A DNA stretch of 64,000 nucleotides from a virus, in the IMG/VR virus record IMGVR_UViG_3300008267_000014, positions 1 through 64,000 of that record, one strand, 5' to 3'. The position numbers and the translations under genes were made by a program. Positions within the stretch are counted from its first letter, which is position 1, and each line of letters opens with the position of its first letter. The notes beneath the pieces were generated by a model. The model had not been told where the DNA came from and did not search any database. It was given only the letters and a program-made list of their open reading frames with translations. Below, piece after piece: positions 46,107 to 56,400 of this stretch.

Positions 46107-49100
46107 ATGATAACATTAAGTGAAGTACCTTCAGGTGGGAGTTTTACAGGTGGAACTGTAAATGGTGCAACTTATTTTACAGGTGGATTAACAGCTAATA
46201 CATTTAGTGCTACTACATATCTTAATTTACCTGAAAACCCATATTGGACTTCAGGGTCAACTTGGAACGGAACAAATTATCCGATTAAAGCGAATAATGA
46301 TAGTGGGTTAGATGCTACAGGTGATTATTCAGTTGCTGAAGGTTATAATACAACTGCGGTTGGATTTGGTAGTCATGTCGAAGGTTCTAGCTCGACATCT
46401 ATAGGTGTTATTTCACACGCTGAAGGTTATTTTACTATATCATGTGGTGGTTATAGTCATGCTGAAGGTTGTTTAACTATTTCTTGTGGTTATACTAGTC
46501 ATTCTGAGGGTAGTGAAACCACCGCAATAGGGTTTGCAAGTCATGCTGAAGGTGAAAAGACTAAATCTTGTGGAATATCTAGTCATGCTGAAGGATATTT
46601 AACCATATCGTGTGGTGATAGAAGTCATACTGAAGGTCTTTGTACAACATCAATTGGTGATAATAGTCATGCTGAAGGTGAATGTACAATAACTAGTGGT
46701 AATAGTAGTCATGCTGAAGGTTTTATTACGACCGCTATTGGGTGTTATAGTCACAGTGAAGGTGAATGTACCATGGCTTGTGGTTGTGCTAGTCACGTTG
46801 AAGGTCAATTTAGTAGTGCGATTGGTGATTTTTCACACGCGGAAGGTTGGGTTAGTAAAGCCTATGGGTGGGCTAGTCACACACAAAATGATAGTACAGT
46901 TGCTTGTGGTGATGCAAGTCACGCCGAAGGTAGTGAAACTACCGCTATCGGTAATCTAAGTCACGCTGAAGGGGGTGATACTACGGCTATTGGTGATAAT
47001 AGTCACGTAGAAGGTCAATTCACAACGGGTTGTGGGTACGCAAGTCATGCTGAAGGATTTGGGTCTTTAGCTTATGGATGTGCAAGTCATGCCGAAGGTC
47101 AATTAACAATAGCTACGGGACAAATGTCACATGCTGAAGGATATTCAACAAAAACTGGAGGTGAAATATTAGAACCGTTTAATAATAACGGAATATTTTA
47201 TTCGGCATCAACTAACCCGTTATTATATGTATTATATGATTTTTCATCGTTGATTAGTGGTACTAGAATTCAAGTAAGTACTATTAATAGTGCATTTGAA
47301 TCTTTCGTAGCTTCAACTTATTATGATAGTATATCAGGTATGACTATCATTACGTTAACTTCTGACGAATACGGGTTAGACATATCTTACACAACTGAAG
47401 GTATATCCATATTTAATTTTCAAAACACAATACAAGGAGATGCTTCACATGCTGAAGGTCAAATGTCGGTCGCATATGGTGATGCTTCACATGCTGAAGG
47501 TAGAAATACAATAGCTTATGGTGATTATTCACATTCTGAAGGTATAACTACAACATCTTGTGGTTGTTACTCACATTCTGAAGGAGTGTTAACTACTTCG
47601 TTAGGAGTTGCTTCACACGCAGAAGGTAGTCGTACAACCGCTTGTAATGTACATACTCATTCGGAAGGTGCTTGTACTATTGCCGATGGTGACGGCTCAC
47701 ACTCTGAGGGTATTTATAGTACCTCCGTGGGTCATTATTCTCACGTTGAAGGTGTTGGTACAACATCGATAGGTTATGGTTCGCATGCTGAAGGTGGTTT
47801 TTATGATAGTATTGAAGATACATTTTATGAGGGTGGAACGTCAATAGGACGTGGTTCACACGCTGAAGGTTATAAAACAACATCATTTAGTACTGTTTCA
47901 CATTCGGAAGGTACTCAAACAAGGTCAGGTATTAACGCTTACGGGATATCCGCAGAAACTGTAACAAACGGATTTTTGATTTTAAATACTATATATGACG
48001 TTAGCACTGAGTTTTCGATAGGGGATACTGTTATTTTAGAAGATGTGCCGTTATTAAACATATTATCAACTGTAAGTAGTGTATTTTTTAATGGAACTTT
48101 AACAACGATACAATTATCCAATTCAGGTTTAACTGGTAATTATAAAAAAATTGCCAATATAGATAATGTTAATCCTAATTACGCTGATTCATCGATAGGT
48201 TATGGTTCGCATGCTGAGGGTGCTGGTACAAAATCAATTGCTGGATATAGTCATGTTGAAGGGGTTAATACTAAAACTTATGGTGGTGGTTCACATGCTG
48301 AAGGTAGAGATACAACAACTATCGGAAGAGCATCACATTCGGAAGGTGATTGTACTGTTGCGACAGGTTACAGTTCTCACGCTGAAGGTGGTTGTAACAA
48401 TTCATATGGGACTTTCTCACACGCTGAAGGTAGATGTACCATGGCTTGTAATTGGATGTCACATTCGGAAGGTGATTGTACAACATCTTTAGGTTATGGT
48501 TCACATTCAGAAGGTTATTCTACTACATCAGGAGCTAAAGGATTTAGTATATATAATAATACGGTTTCAAATGGGTTATTACAATTAGAAAATAATTATG
48601 GTGATGTTACATCGGAATTTAATCCTAATAATACGGTAACATTATTTGATGGGACGTATTTTAATCCTGTTTTCACTATTTCTGCGGTTACATATGATAT
48701 ATTATTATCCGCAACAACAATTCAATTATATCAAAGTTGGGTCACAAGTACATATTTACAAATTGTTAATTTAAATAATTTAGATAGTGTGTATGCGGAC
48801 GCACCTGTTGGTGATTTTTCACATTCTGAAGGGTATTGTACTAAAGCTATTGGCTACCAATCCGAATCGCAAGGTCTTTGTACTATATCATTTGGTAATA
48901 CGTCACATTCTGAAGGTCAGAAAACAACTGCAATTGGTGGTGCTAGTCATTCTGAAGGTAGTGATACAACGGCATTTGGGTGTTCTAGTCATGCTGAAGG
49001 TCTTTGTACTATGGCTTGTGGTAATTATAGTCATTCTGAAGGTAGTGAAACAATTGCTTACTGTGATAATAGTCACGCTGGTGGAGTTTCGTCAATCGCT

Positions 49101-49520
49101 AGTGGTGATACATCATTTATTCATTCAACTTGTTCGGTAGTAACAGGTGACAGAAGTGCTGTTATTGGTGGTCAAAATATTACGGGAACAACAAATGATA
49201 CTGTTTATGTACCTAATTTGAATATTGGTATTATTGGGTCGGGTACAAGTGTTAGTATTTTAGGTGTTGATGGTAGTGGTTATGTTGTTAGTGGTAATAG
49301 TCTAACAAGTAAGTATATTACAAATTTAACATTCACTGGTAGTGAAACTAAAACTATTACCCATAACCTTAATACAAAATTTGTTCATTGTTCAGTTTGG
49401 GACACTAGTACTAATGAATTAATAACGGCACAAGTTGTGAGGGTTACCGGTAGTGAAACTACTTCATTATACATTACTATTGCAACTGCGGGTAATTATG
49501 ATATATTAATAACAGGATAA
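46107..49520 (+). CDS. YadA-head-like tail fibre with ~45 SHAEG repeats (fibre A)
   Basis: A 1137-aa fibre. After an N-terminal module (residues about 8-80, shared with the 53482 fibre) come about 45 repeats of 14 residues with pattern S-H-[AS]-E-G-x-x-T-x-[SA]-[ICY]-G-x-x, a variant of the YadA-head left-handed beta-roll of trimeric autotransporter adhesins that also occurs in phage fibres. Three larger domains of about 85-95 residues interrupt the arrays; the second and third are clearly related to each other ('TVSNGLLQLENNYGDVTSEF', 'TTIQL', 'YAD'). A module 'SGDTSFIHSTCSVVTGDRSA' with 'GGQNITG' and 'DTVYVP' closes the array, and a C-terminal ~70-residue beta domain follows. Probably a homotrimeric long fibre. 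Confidence 0.75.
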   Translation: MITLSEVPSGGSFTGGTVNGATYFTGGLTANTFSATTYLNLPENPYWTSGSTWNGTNYPIKANNDSGLDATGDYSVAEGYNTTAVGFGSHVEGSSSTSIGVISHAEGYFTISCGGYSHAEGCLTISCGYTSHSEGSETTAIGFASHAEGEKTKSCGISSHAEGYLTISCGDRSHTEGLCTTSIGDNSHAEGECTITSGNSSHAEGFITTAIGCYSHSEGECTMACGCASHVEGQFSSAIGDFSHAEGWVSKAYGWASHTQNDSTVACGDASHAEGSETTAIGNLSHAEGGDTTAIGDNSHVEGQFTTGCGYASHAEGFGSLAYGCASHAEGQLTIATGQMSHAEGYSTKTGGEILEPFNNNGIFYSASTNPLLYVLYDFSSLISGTRIQVSTINSAFESFVASTYYDSISGMTIITLTSDEYGLDISYTTEGISIFNFQNTIQGDASHAEGQMSVAYGDASHAEGRNTIAYGDYSHSEGITTTSCGCYSHSEGVLTTSLGVASHAEGSRTTACNVHTHSEGACTIADGDGSHSEGIYSTSVGHYSHVEGVGTTSIGYGSHAEGGFYDSIEDTFYEGGTSIGRGSHAEGYKTTSFSTVSHSEGTQTRSGINAYGISAETVTNGFLILNTIYDVSTEFSIGDTVILEDVPLLNILSTVSSVFFNGTLTTIQLSNSGLTGNYKKIANIDNVNPNYADSSIGYGSHAEGAGTKSIAGYSHVEGVNTKTYGGGSHAEGRDTTTIGRASHSEGDCTVATGYSSHAEGGCNNSYGTFSHAEGRCTMACNWMSHSEGDCTTSLGYGSHSEGYSTTSGAKGFSIYNNTVSNGLLQLENNYGDVTSEFNPNNTVTLFDGTYFNPVFTISAVTYDILLSATTIQLYQSWVTSTYLQIVNLNNLDSVYADAPVGDFSHSEGYCTKAIGYQSESQGLCTISFGNTSHSEGQKTTAIGGASHSEGSDTTAFGCSSHAEGLCTMACGNYSHSEGSETIAYCDNSHAGGVSSIASGDTSFIHSTCSVVTGDRSAVIGGQNITGTTNDTVYVPNLNIGIIGSGTSVSILGVDGSGYVVSGNSLTSKYITNLTFTGSETKTITHNLNTKFVHCSVWDTSTNELITAQVVRVTGSETTSLYITIATAGNYDILITG
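46130..46348 (+). repeat. Direct repeat, copy 1 (fibre A entry module)
   Basis: This ~219-bp segment encodes 'GGSFTGGTVNGATYFTGG' through 'NDSGLDATGDYSVAEGY'. It is closely matched, roughly nine in ten bases by eye, by 55698-55916 in fibre B. A shorter related piece is at 53851-53946. Confidence 0.8.
46371..49110 (+). repeat. 42-bp degenerate tandem repeats encoding SHAEG 14-mers (fibre A)
   Basis: About 45 copies of a 42-bp coding unit with core AGTCATGCTGAAGG in four blocks (roughly 46371-47160, 47446-47930, 48207-48535 and 48819-49110), separated by three non-repeat domains. The blocks diverge at third codon positions while the protein pattern is kept. Confidence 0.85.
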
Positions 49521-49536
49521 TTTTAAAAATTAAAAT

Positions 49537-51780
49537 ATGGCAAATAGAATAGAAACAGGATTAAATATAAAAGGATTAAGTGGTGATACTAACGCATTAC
49601 ACGTAACAGGTAACTCATTTATAAATGGTGATGTTAACATCACAGGTAATGTTAATGTTATTGGTACAGCAACAACTTTAAATACTGAAACCGTTCAAAC
49701 AAGAGATAATAGAATACTGTTGAATTATAGTGGTACTACATTAAGTGCGATTGGTGGTGGTATTGAAGTTTTAAGTGGTAAAACTAATGGTACTAATATT
49801 AGTTTAACTACGGATAGTAATGGTGATTGGAATTCAAATACTGGTCTAAATATTAGTGGTAGGACTTCTGATAATACAACATATGGTTTAAGAGTACAAA
49901 ATAACGGTGGTACAGATAATTTAGTTATTAGAAATGATGGTAATGTTGGTATTGGGACAAGTAGTCCAACAAGAATTTTGGATAGTAGAGGTACTTTTAA
50001 TCTACAACCAAGTACAAACACTTTTTTAAGATTTGATTCTTACATGATAGAAGCCCAAGTTGGTAGTTCAAGTAACGCCTTAGCCATTAATATAGATAAT
50101 TTTGGTGGTTCTCAATTAAGAGGTAGTGGTTCTTCTGGGTTAGTAAGTGGTTCAAATAGTTTCGGTATAACTAGTGGTGGGTTAGGTTGGTTTAGGATAG
50201 ACGATAAACTTATTTTTTCATATAGTGATAATTACGTTATAGGATGGTGGGATTTACAAAATAGTAGATTTAGAATAGGTGGTGGGGGATATTCACCAAT
50301 TTATTCTTCAACCACAGAAACATTTGAAGTTATTGGTACTTCAAAAATAAGTGGTAATGTCGGTATAGGTATAACTGGTTCAACAGATGTTAATACTAAA
50401 CTTAAAATCGTTGGTACAGATTCATCATCAAATTACGGATTAAAAGTCCAAAATAGTGGTGGTACAGATAATTTAGTAGTTAGAAATGATGGTAACGTTG
50501 GTATCGGAACAAGTAGTCCAATATCTAAATTACATATTAAAACAACACAAAATCTTACTTCTAATATTGATTACTTTTTACTAGGAAGTGATATATCTAA
50601 TTATTTCATTAGAGCTCACACAAATGGTTATGGTAGTTATGAGACAAGTAGTTTAAAGTTCGCAACTTATGGTGGTGATATTAATTTTACACTAGGTTCT
50701 AATGCTCAAAATAATTTTAATGTTAAACATTCAATATTTAATAATGAATTTAATGTTGGTGGTGGTAGTTTTTATAGTAAATTTTATCATGGTGGTTTTG
50801 CACAAAGTGATGGTATTATCGATGAGTCTTATTTTACTGGTTCAATTATTCCGTCAAGAAAAACGACAAAAACCATTATATCTAATAATGAAGGTGGTAC
50901 TCTTGCTGATACGTATGAAGGATTAAGAATTAGGAAAGGTAATTGGGTTAATACATCTGGTACTACATATTACCCATTAATCGCTTTAGATGGTAATGTT
51001 GGTATCGGAACGGCAACACCAAATGCAAAACTAACCATAGAAAGTCAAAGTGGTATTACTTATCCACTTAGTGTTTCTAGTGTAAATGTAGGTTTAACTA
51101 GAAGTAGATTCCTAAATGCTGGTGGTAATCAAACTGACATACAGATAGGTAATAATAATGGTGGTAATTCATTATACTTAGGTTTAACAAATACTTCAAT
51201 ACCTTATTTAGATAATAGAACTAGTAATAATTTCGAATATCAAATAGTTGGTATTCCAAAAGTTACAATAGACACATCTGGTAATGTTGGTATAGGGACA
51301 AGTACCCCTGGATTTAAACTTCAAGTTATTAACGATAATAATACTGTTGGGATAGAAACAACTGTTGATGGTTCTTCTACACCATTACGACTAACATCTA
51401 CAGATGGAGGGTTTTCAGATAATCAAGAAATAAGAATTGATACTTACCAATCATCATCAATAGTTACAAGATTTGCCACTTACTACGATAGTTCAACAAC
51501 ATGGGGATTTAAATTTTATGGGACAAATAGTTTCTTAAATTCTCAACCAATAATGACATTAAATGGTAATGGTAACGTTGGTATTGGAACAACATCACCA
51601 ACGGCTAAATTAGATATATCCGGTAATACCGGTTATAATCAATTAAGGTTAAGGACATCTTATACACCAACAAGTTCTAGTGATACTAGCGGTAATGTCG
51701 GTGATATAGCTTGGGATGACAATTATTTTTATTGGAAAACATCATCACAATGGTTAAGAGTTAGTGGTCAAACGTTTTAA
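49537..51780 (+). CDS. GIGT-repeat tail fibre
   Basis: A 747-aa fibre. The N-terminus has 'GDVNITGNVNVIGTATTLNT' and 'QTRDNRILLNYSG', a common phage fibre head. About five copies of 'NVGIGTSSP' lead short repeated segments ('YGLRVQNNGGTDNLVIRNDG'), typical of fibre proteins that often end in an S74 intramolecular chaperone. No S74 peptidase domain is visible here. Instead the protein ends with 'GDIAWDDNYFYWKTSSQ' and 'WLRVSGQTF', a cap shared with the SHAEG fibre at 53482. It starts 16 nt after fibre A and is followed by a bidirectional terminator. Confidence 0.7.
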   Translation: MANRIETGLNIKGLSGDTNALHVTGNSFINGDVNITGNVNVIGTATTLNTETVQTRDNRILLNYSGTTLSAIGGGIEVLSGKTNGTNISLTTDSNGDWNSNTGLNISGRTSDNTTYGLRVQNNGGTDNLVIRNDGNVGIGTSSPTRILDSRGTFNLQPSTNTFLRFDSYMIEAQVGSSSNALAINIDNFGGSQLRGSGSSGLVSGSNSFGITSGGLGWFRIDDKLIFSYSDNYVIGWWDLQNSRFRIGGGGYSPIYSSTTETFEVIGTSKISGNVGIGITGSTDVNTKLKIVGTDSSSNYGLKVQNSGGTDNLVVRNDGNVGIGTSSPISKLHIKTTQNLTSNIDYFLLGSDISNYFIRAHTNGYGSYETSSLKFATYGGDINFTLGSNAQNNFNVKHSIFNNEFNVGGGSFYSKFYHGGFAQSDGIIDESYFTGSIIPSRKTTKTIISNNEGGTLADTYEGLRIRKGNWVNTSGTTYYPLIALDGNVGIGTATPNAKLTIESQSGITYPLSVSSVNVGLTRSRFLNAGGNQTDIQIGNNNGGNSLYLGLTNTSIPYLDNRTSNNFEYQIVGIPKVTIDTSGNVGIGTSTPGFKLQVINDNNTVGIETTVDGSSTPLRLTSTDGGFSDNQEIRIDTYQSSSIVTRFATYYDSSTTWGFKFYGTNSFLNSQPIMTLNGNGNVGIGTTSPTAKLDISGNTGYNQLRLRTSYTPTSSSDTSGNVGDIAWDDNYFYWKTSSQWLRVSGQTF

Positions 51781-51797
51781 AAAAAATATTATATATA

Positions 51798-51832
51798 AAA
51801 AGTCAGATTAAAGAAATCTGACTTTTATTTTT
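51798..51832. terminator. Bidirectional terminator between GIGT fibre and methyltransferase
   Basis: AAAAGTCAGATT (51798-51809) pairs perfectly with AATCTGACTTTT (51815-51826) around a 5-nt loop, with T-runs on either strand. The minus-strand methyltransferase stop codon lies inside the stem (51808-51810), so one hairpin serves both convergent genes. Confidence 0.85.
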
Positions 51833-52488
51833 TTAGGGTCTATATATTGTTCACAATATTCTAATAGGTTTTTAGGTGTATTGATTTCATCATTTTTTAA
51901 TGTATGAAATTCCCCTATTAAGTATTCTATTTTATTAAATAATTCAGGATTTATATTTTTAAGAATATCATATTCCGCCCCCTCACAGTCTATTTTTAAT
52001 AGTTTAATTTTATTAACCTTTTCAGTTTTTAAAATGTCATCTATAACTACATTAATGGGTAATGATTTAATAATATTTTTATAGTATAAACCAACGGGTT
52101 CTTCATATACAAAAGATGAACCACCTGTATTACCAACTGGCATATTCATTATAACATCTCTACCATCAGAAGTGATTGCGTTATTAAAAATCCTTACATT
52201 ATTTATATTATTTAATTGAATGTTTTTACTTAAACAATGAAATGTATTATATGTTGGCTCAAATGAAAATATTTTACAATTAGGATTAACTTTAGATAAA
52301 TAAGTTGAAACAACACCTACGTGAGCCCCAATGTCAATAATAACATCATCATCATTTATTTTTAATTCATTTAGATGGTATTCTTCTTTCAGTTCTTCAT
52401 AAATCCAATATACTGAATTTGATTTTTTATGGTCGTAAAATTTAATACGTTCATCTAGTATTCTTATTTCTTTAAGTGAGTTTATCAT
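51808..52488 (-). CDS. FkbM-family SAM-dependent methyltransferase
   Basis: A 226-aa methyltransferase. The SAM-binding motif is 'VIIDIGAHVGVVS' (49-61), followed by 'KIFSFEPTYNTFHCLSKNIQLN' with acidic E77, and later 'LLKIDCEGAEYDIL', the FkbM family hallmark. FkbM enzymes O-methylate sugars or polyketides, so the substrate here is probably a glycan. It overlaps the upstream glycosyltransferase by 4 nt (ATGA) and must be co-translated with it. Both lie on the minus strand inside the plus-strand fibre cluster. Likely targets are glycans added to the fibres or the host surface polysaccharide; the sequence does not decide. Confidence 0.85.
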   Translation of the reverse strand: MINSLKEIRILDERIKFYDHKKSNSVYWIYEELKEEYHLNELKINDDDVIIDIGAHVGVVSTYLSKVNPNCKIFSFEPTYNTFHCLSKNIQLNNINNVRIFNNAITSDGRDVIMNMPVGNTGGSSFVYEEPVGLYYKNIIKSLPINVVIDDILKTEKVNKIKLLKIDCEGAEYDILKNINPELFNKIEYLIGEFHTLKNDEINTPKNLLEYCEQYIDPKKIKVRFL

Positions 52489-53393
52489 AATTCAAATTCA
52501 ATATCGTAAGCTTTATCTTTTTCAAGAGATTTTATAATATCATTAACATTAAATAATGTTTTGGTATCAAATGGAAATTCGGTAGGTTTACCTGTAATAT
52601 CGTAAGGTTGTAAATAACTTTTTTGAGTTGTATGATGAACTATTTTAGCATCTGTCACAATATTATCATGTAAATCATAACCAAATACTTTTGGATTATT
52701 CACGACCCAACAAACTGTTGATGGTATATTAAGTGCCGTTGATATATGTTGACAAACTGAGTCAATGAATAAACGTTTATCTGAATACATTATCATAATA
52801 GCGATTTCTCTCATTGGTTTAGTTAAACCTTCAGCACCGTTAATTAAAATTTGTTTTTCACCTTTAATTTGGAAGGTATGATAACCTAAATTATTATAAT
52901 GTCTAACAATTTTCTCACAGTCTATTACAGGTAAATCTCTAGCCCAAGAATAACCTTCTTCATAAGAACCACCGAATGGTTGTATTAAAAAAATTGGTTT
53001 ATTTATTTTTGAAATAATTGTATTTCTAACATATGAAATTTCTCTTTGTGAGAAAAATAATTCAGGTTGTTCACCGTTATATGGTATATTAAATAAATCA
53101 CACCAAATTTTAATTAAATGTGCTCTTTCGTATAAATAATCTTCAGTATCATAAGGATTTAAAATCATTATTTTACTGTTTTTATTTTTAACATAATCAT
53201 CGTAGAAATATTTTAATTCACCGAATTTAAATATTTTATATACGTTAGGATTATTATACCATAAATCATCCCAAGCTGTAACAATGATAATTTTACTTTG
53301 AGGGTATTGTTTTTTTAATGCTTTAATAACGGCGGTTGCCATAACATTTTTACCCGCACCCCCTTTTATTTCGAAAATAATATATTCGTGCAT
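52485..53393 (-). CDS. GT9-like glycosyltransferase (heptosyltransferase fold)
   Basis: A 302-aa protein with the GT-B layout of ADP-heptose:LPS transferases: an N-terminal 'FEIKGGAGKNVMATAVIKALKK' (GGAGKN at 11-16), 'PQSKIIIVTAWDD', then a C-terminal nucleotide-sugar half with 'FLIQPFGGSYEEGYSW' and 'SDKRLFIDSVCQHISTALNIPSTVCW', where the GT9 'D...H.AaaLg.P.v..fG' motif is expected. The C-terminal His/Ala spacing is kept, but the usual GPT motif is replaced. It forms a two-gene minus-strand operon with the FkbM methyltransferase. A role in glycosylating Thr/Ser-rich fibres or altering host glycans is plausible; donor sugar unknown. Confidence 0.7.
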   Translation of the reverse strand: MHEYIIFEIKGGAGKNVMATAVIKALKKQYPQSKIIIVTAWDDLWYNNPNVYKIFKFGELKYFYDDYVKNKNSKIMILNPYDTEDYLYERAHLIKIWCDLFNIPYNGEQPELFFSQREISYVRNTIISKINKPIFLIQPFGGSYEEGYSWARDLPVIDCEKIVRHYNNLGYHTFQIKGEKQILINGAEGLTKPMREIAIMIMYSDKRLFIDSVCQHISTALNIPSTVCWVVNNPKVFGYDLHDNIVTDAKIVHHTTQKSYLQPYDITGKPTEFPFDTKTLFNVNDIIKSLEKDKAYDIEFEL

Positions 53394-53453
53394 ATGAATA
53401 GTTTTAAATAAAAAAATATAATATTAAACGAAAAACTAAACTGTGCGGATTGA

Positions 53454-53461
53454 TATTTATA
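53454..53461 (+). promoter_or_regulatory. Candidate late promoter element (GATATTTATA)
   Basis: An exact TATTTATA with preceding GA. It ends 20 nt before the ATG at 53482, in the 88-nt divergent gap between glycosyltransferase and fibre. No comparable element is seen for the minus-strand pair. Confidence 0.5.
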
Positions 53462-53481
53462 TTATAAAAAAATAATATATT

Positions 53482-56400
53482 ATGACTGATTTTAGTTCTC
53501 TTGGGGGTGTTGGTATCATTGGGTTTATTTCACCTAAAGGTACAAATGATACTTATGCGGTTATTGACCCTACTTATGGTGTCGATGGTTTACGAAATGT
53601 TAACACAACTTCTGATTTAGATTTAATAACAACCGAAAGAAGACGTGCGGGTATGATTGTCGGTGTCTCTGGTGGTACGACATATTATAAATTAAACCCT
53701 GAACCTTGGAACTATAGCTCAACCGATTGGTCAATCTTTTATACAGGGGAAAATGCATTAATTGGTGTTAGTCTTGTTAATGGGGATTTAATTTTTACAA
53801 ACGCAACCGGAGGGACGATTACGATTTCGGGTATTAGTTCTAATGAAATTTATTGGACTTCAGGCTCAACTGGAAATTTCTCAATTAAGGCTAATAATGA
53901 TAGTGGGTTAGACGCTATAGGTGATTATTCATTAGCCGAAGGGTATGATACAAAAGCTATTGGTGATTATTCATTTGCCGGTGGTTCAGGAACTACAGCA
54001 ACGACAATATCGAGTGTTGCATTAGGTGTTAATAGTATTTCAAATGCTACCAATGTTTTAGAATTAGATACACCGATATCAATTTATTATACTAATTTAA
54101 CGACTGAAGATTATTGTAATGATTATGGACTTTATATGATAGTAATACCAAATACTAATCCGTATATTGATTTTTATGATTACATTTTTAATAGACAATC
54201 GACATTTATATTAAGTGGTAGTAGTGGTACTAAAATAGTGAACAATACTACAATTAGTGTTGATGATGTTTATGTGAGTTATGATACATTTTTATTTTTT
54301 TATGATTGTGAAAATGGTACTGATTATACAATAATTAGTGGTAATACTTTCATTGATACAACGGTTAGTGGTAGTTCAGCATTTGCGTTTGGGACTAATT
54401 TAAAATCTTGTGGTTCTAATAGTTTTGCTGAAGGTAGATGTAATAGTGCTATTGGTTCATATAGTCATTCTGAAGGATATAAGACAACTAGCTTAGGTCT
54501 TGGTAGTCATTCTGAAGGTAGTTGTAATATATCTTGTGGACGTTATACTCACTCTGAAGGTGGTTTAACTACTGCTATAGGTAGTTATAGTCATGCTGAA
54601 GGATATAATACTTCTACTATTGGTGATTATACCCATGCTGAAGGATATAATAGTAAAGCGATTGGGTTATATAGTCATGCTGAAGGATATAATACTATCG
54701 CTTGTGGTCAATATAGTCATGCTGAAGGATATAATACTATCGCTTGTGGTCAATATAGTCATGCGGAAGGGTATAATACTATTACTTATGGTCAATATAG
54801 TCATGCTGAAGGGAATTGTTCAAAAGCTTGCGGTTTTGGGTCACATGCTGAAGGTGGTGGTGTTTATTGTAGTGGTAACTATCTATCAGGAGGTGTTGCG
54901 ATTGGTCCTGGTAGTCATGCTGAAGGTATATGTACCCTTGCATGTGGTGATGGTAGCCATGCTGAAGGGTATGGTGCTGGTGGTGTTGGTATTTGTGGTA
55001 TATGTTATAGAACAATTGCATCAGGTTGTGGGTCACATGCCGAAGGGTTAGTAACAACCTCTATTGGTAGTGGGTCACATGCGGAAGGTGGGTTTGCACG
55101 ATGTATTACCAATTGTGTTGGACAAAGTTATACCGTTATTTATCTTGGTGGTACGGCAATTGGTGGTGGTAGTCATGCTGAGGGAGGTAATACTAGAACA
55201 TCAGGAATTACTAGTCATGCAGAAGGATACGGAAGTACATCATTTGGGTTTGGAGGACATTCAGAAGGAATTCATTCGACCTCAATCGGAAATGGGTCAC
55301 ATGCTGAAGGTGGGTTTTATATCCCTACAGCGTTTACAGGTGATATTTGTTATATTAGTGGGGGTGTTGCTATAGGGGATAGTAGTCATGCGGAAGGTAT
55401 TGATACTAAATCTTGTGGTGTTGCAAGTCATGCTGAAGGTAGTGGTACTACCGCTTATGGTTTTGTTAGTCATTCGGGTGGTATTAATACAATTGCTTCT
55501 GGGAATACATCATTCATCCATTCAACCAATTCTGTTGTAATTGGTGATAGAAGTGTTGTGTTAGGAGGTCAAAATATAACAGGTGATACATCAGACACTG
55601 TTTATGTGCCTAAATTAAATATCGGTACATTAGGTACAGGGTCTAGTATTAATAATTTAGGTATCGATGTTAATGGTTTTATTGTGACTGGAACAACTTC
55701 AGGTGGAAGTTTTACAGGTGGAACTGTAAATGGTGATACTAATTTTACAGGTGGATTATCAGCTAATACATTTAGTGCTAGCACATATTTTAATTTACCT
55801 GAAAATCCATATTGGACATCAGGTTCAACTTGGAACGGTGCAAATTATCCGATTAAAGCTAATAATGATAGTGGTTTAGATGCAACTGGTAGTTATTCAG
55901 TTGCAGAAGGTTATGGAACATGTACTATTACGTTAGCGATTAGTAGTCATGCTGAGGGACATCGTACCACAACATTTGCATGTGGTAGTCATTCCGAAGG
56001 TAGTTGTACTACGGCTTACGGTTGTTTTAGTCATAGTGAAGGTTTTTGTACTAAATCTTGTGGATGTAATAGTCATGCTGAAGGTTGTTTTACAACATCA
56101 ATAGGTAATAATAGTCATTCTGAAGGTTCGTGTAACATATCTTGTAATAATTCAAGTCACGCTGAAGGTTTTTGTACCACATCTTTTTGTTCTTATAGTC
56201 ATACTGAAGGAACTGATACTAAAACTTATGGTCAATATAGTCATGCTGAAGGACAATCGACAACAACTAGTGGTCAAAGTAGTCATGCTGAAGGTAATTT
56301 AACGACATCAATTGGTAGATATAGTCATGCTGAAGGATATTCCACTAATTCTTGTGGTTGTTATAGTCATGCTGAAGGTGAATGTTCCGATACTTGTGGT

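Noticed and set aside
46696-46959. Hydrophobic overlapping ORF in the SHAEG array, with similar ones at 48202-48492, 48787-49140 and 54593-55375
   Set aside because: They are frame shadows of the 42-bp repeats, keep repeat periodicity and have no start context.
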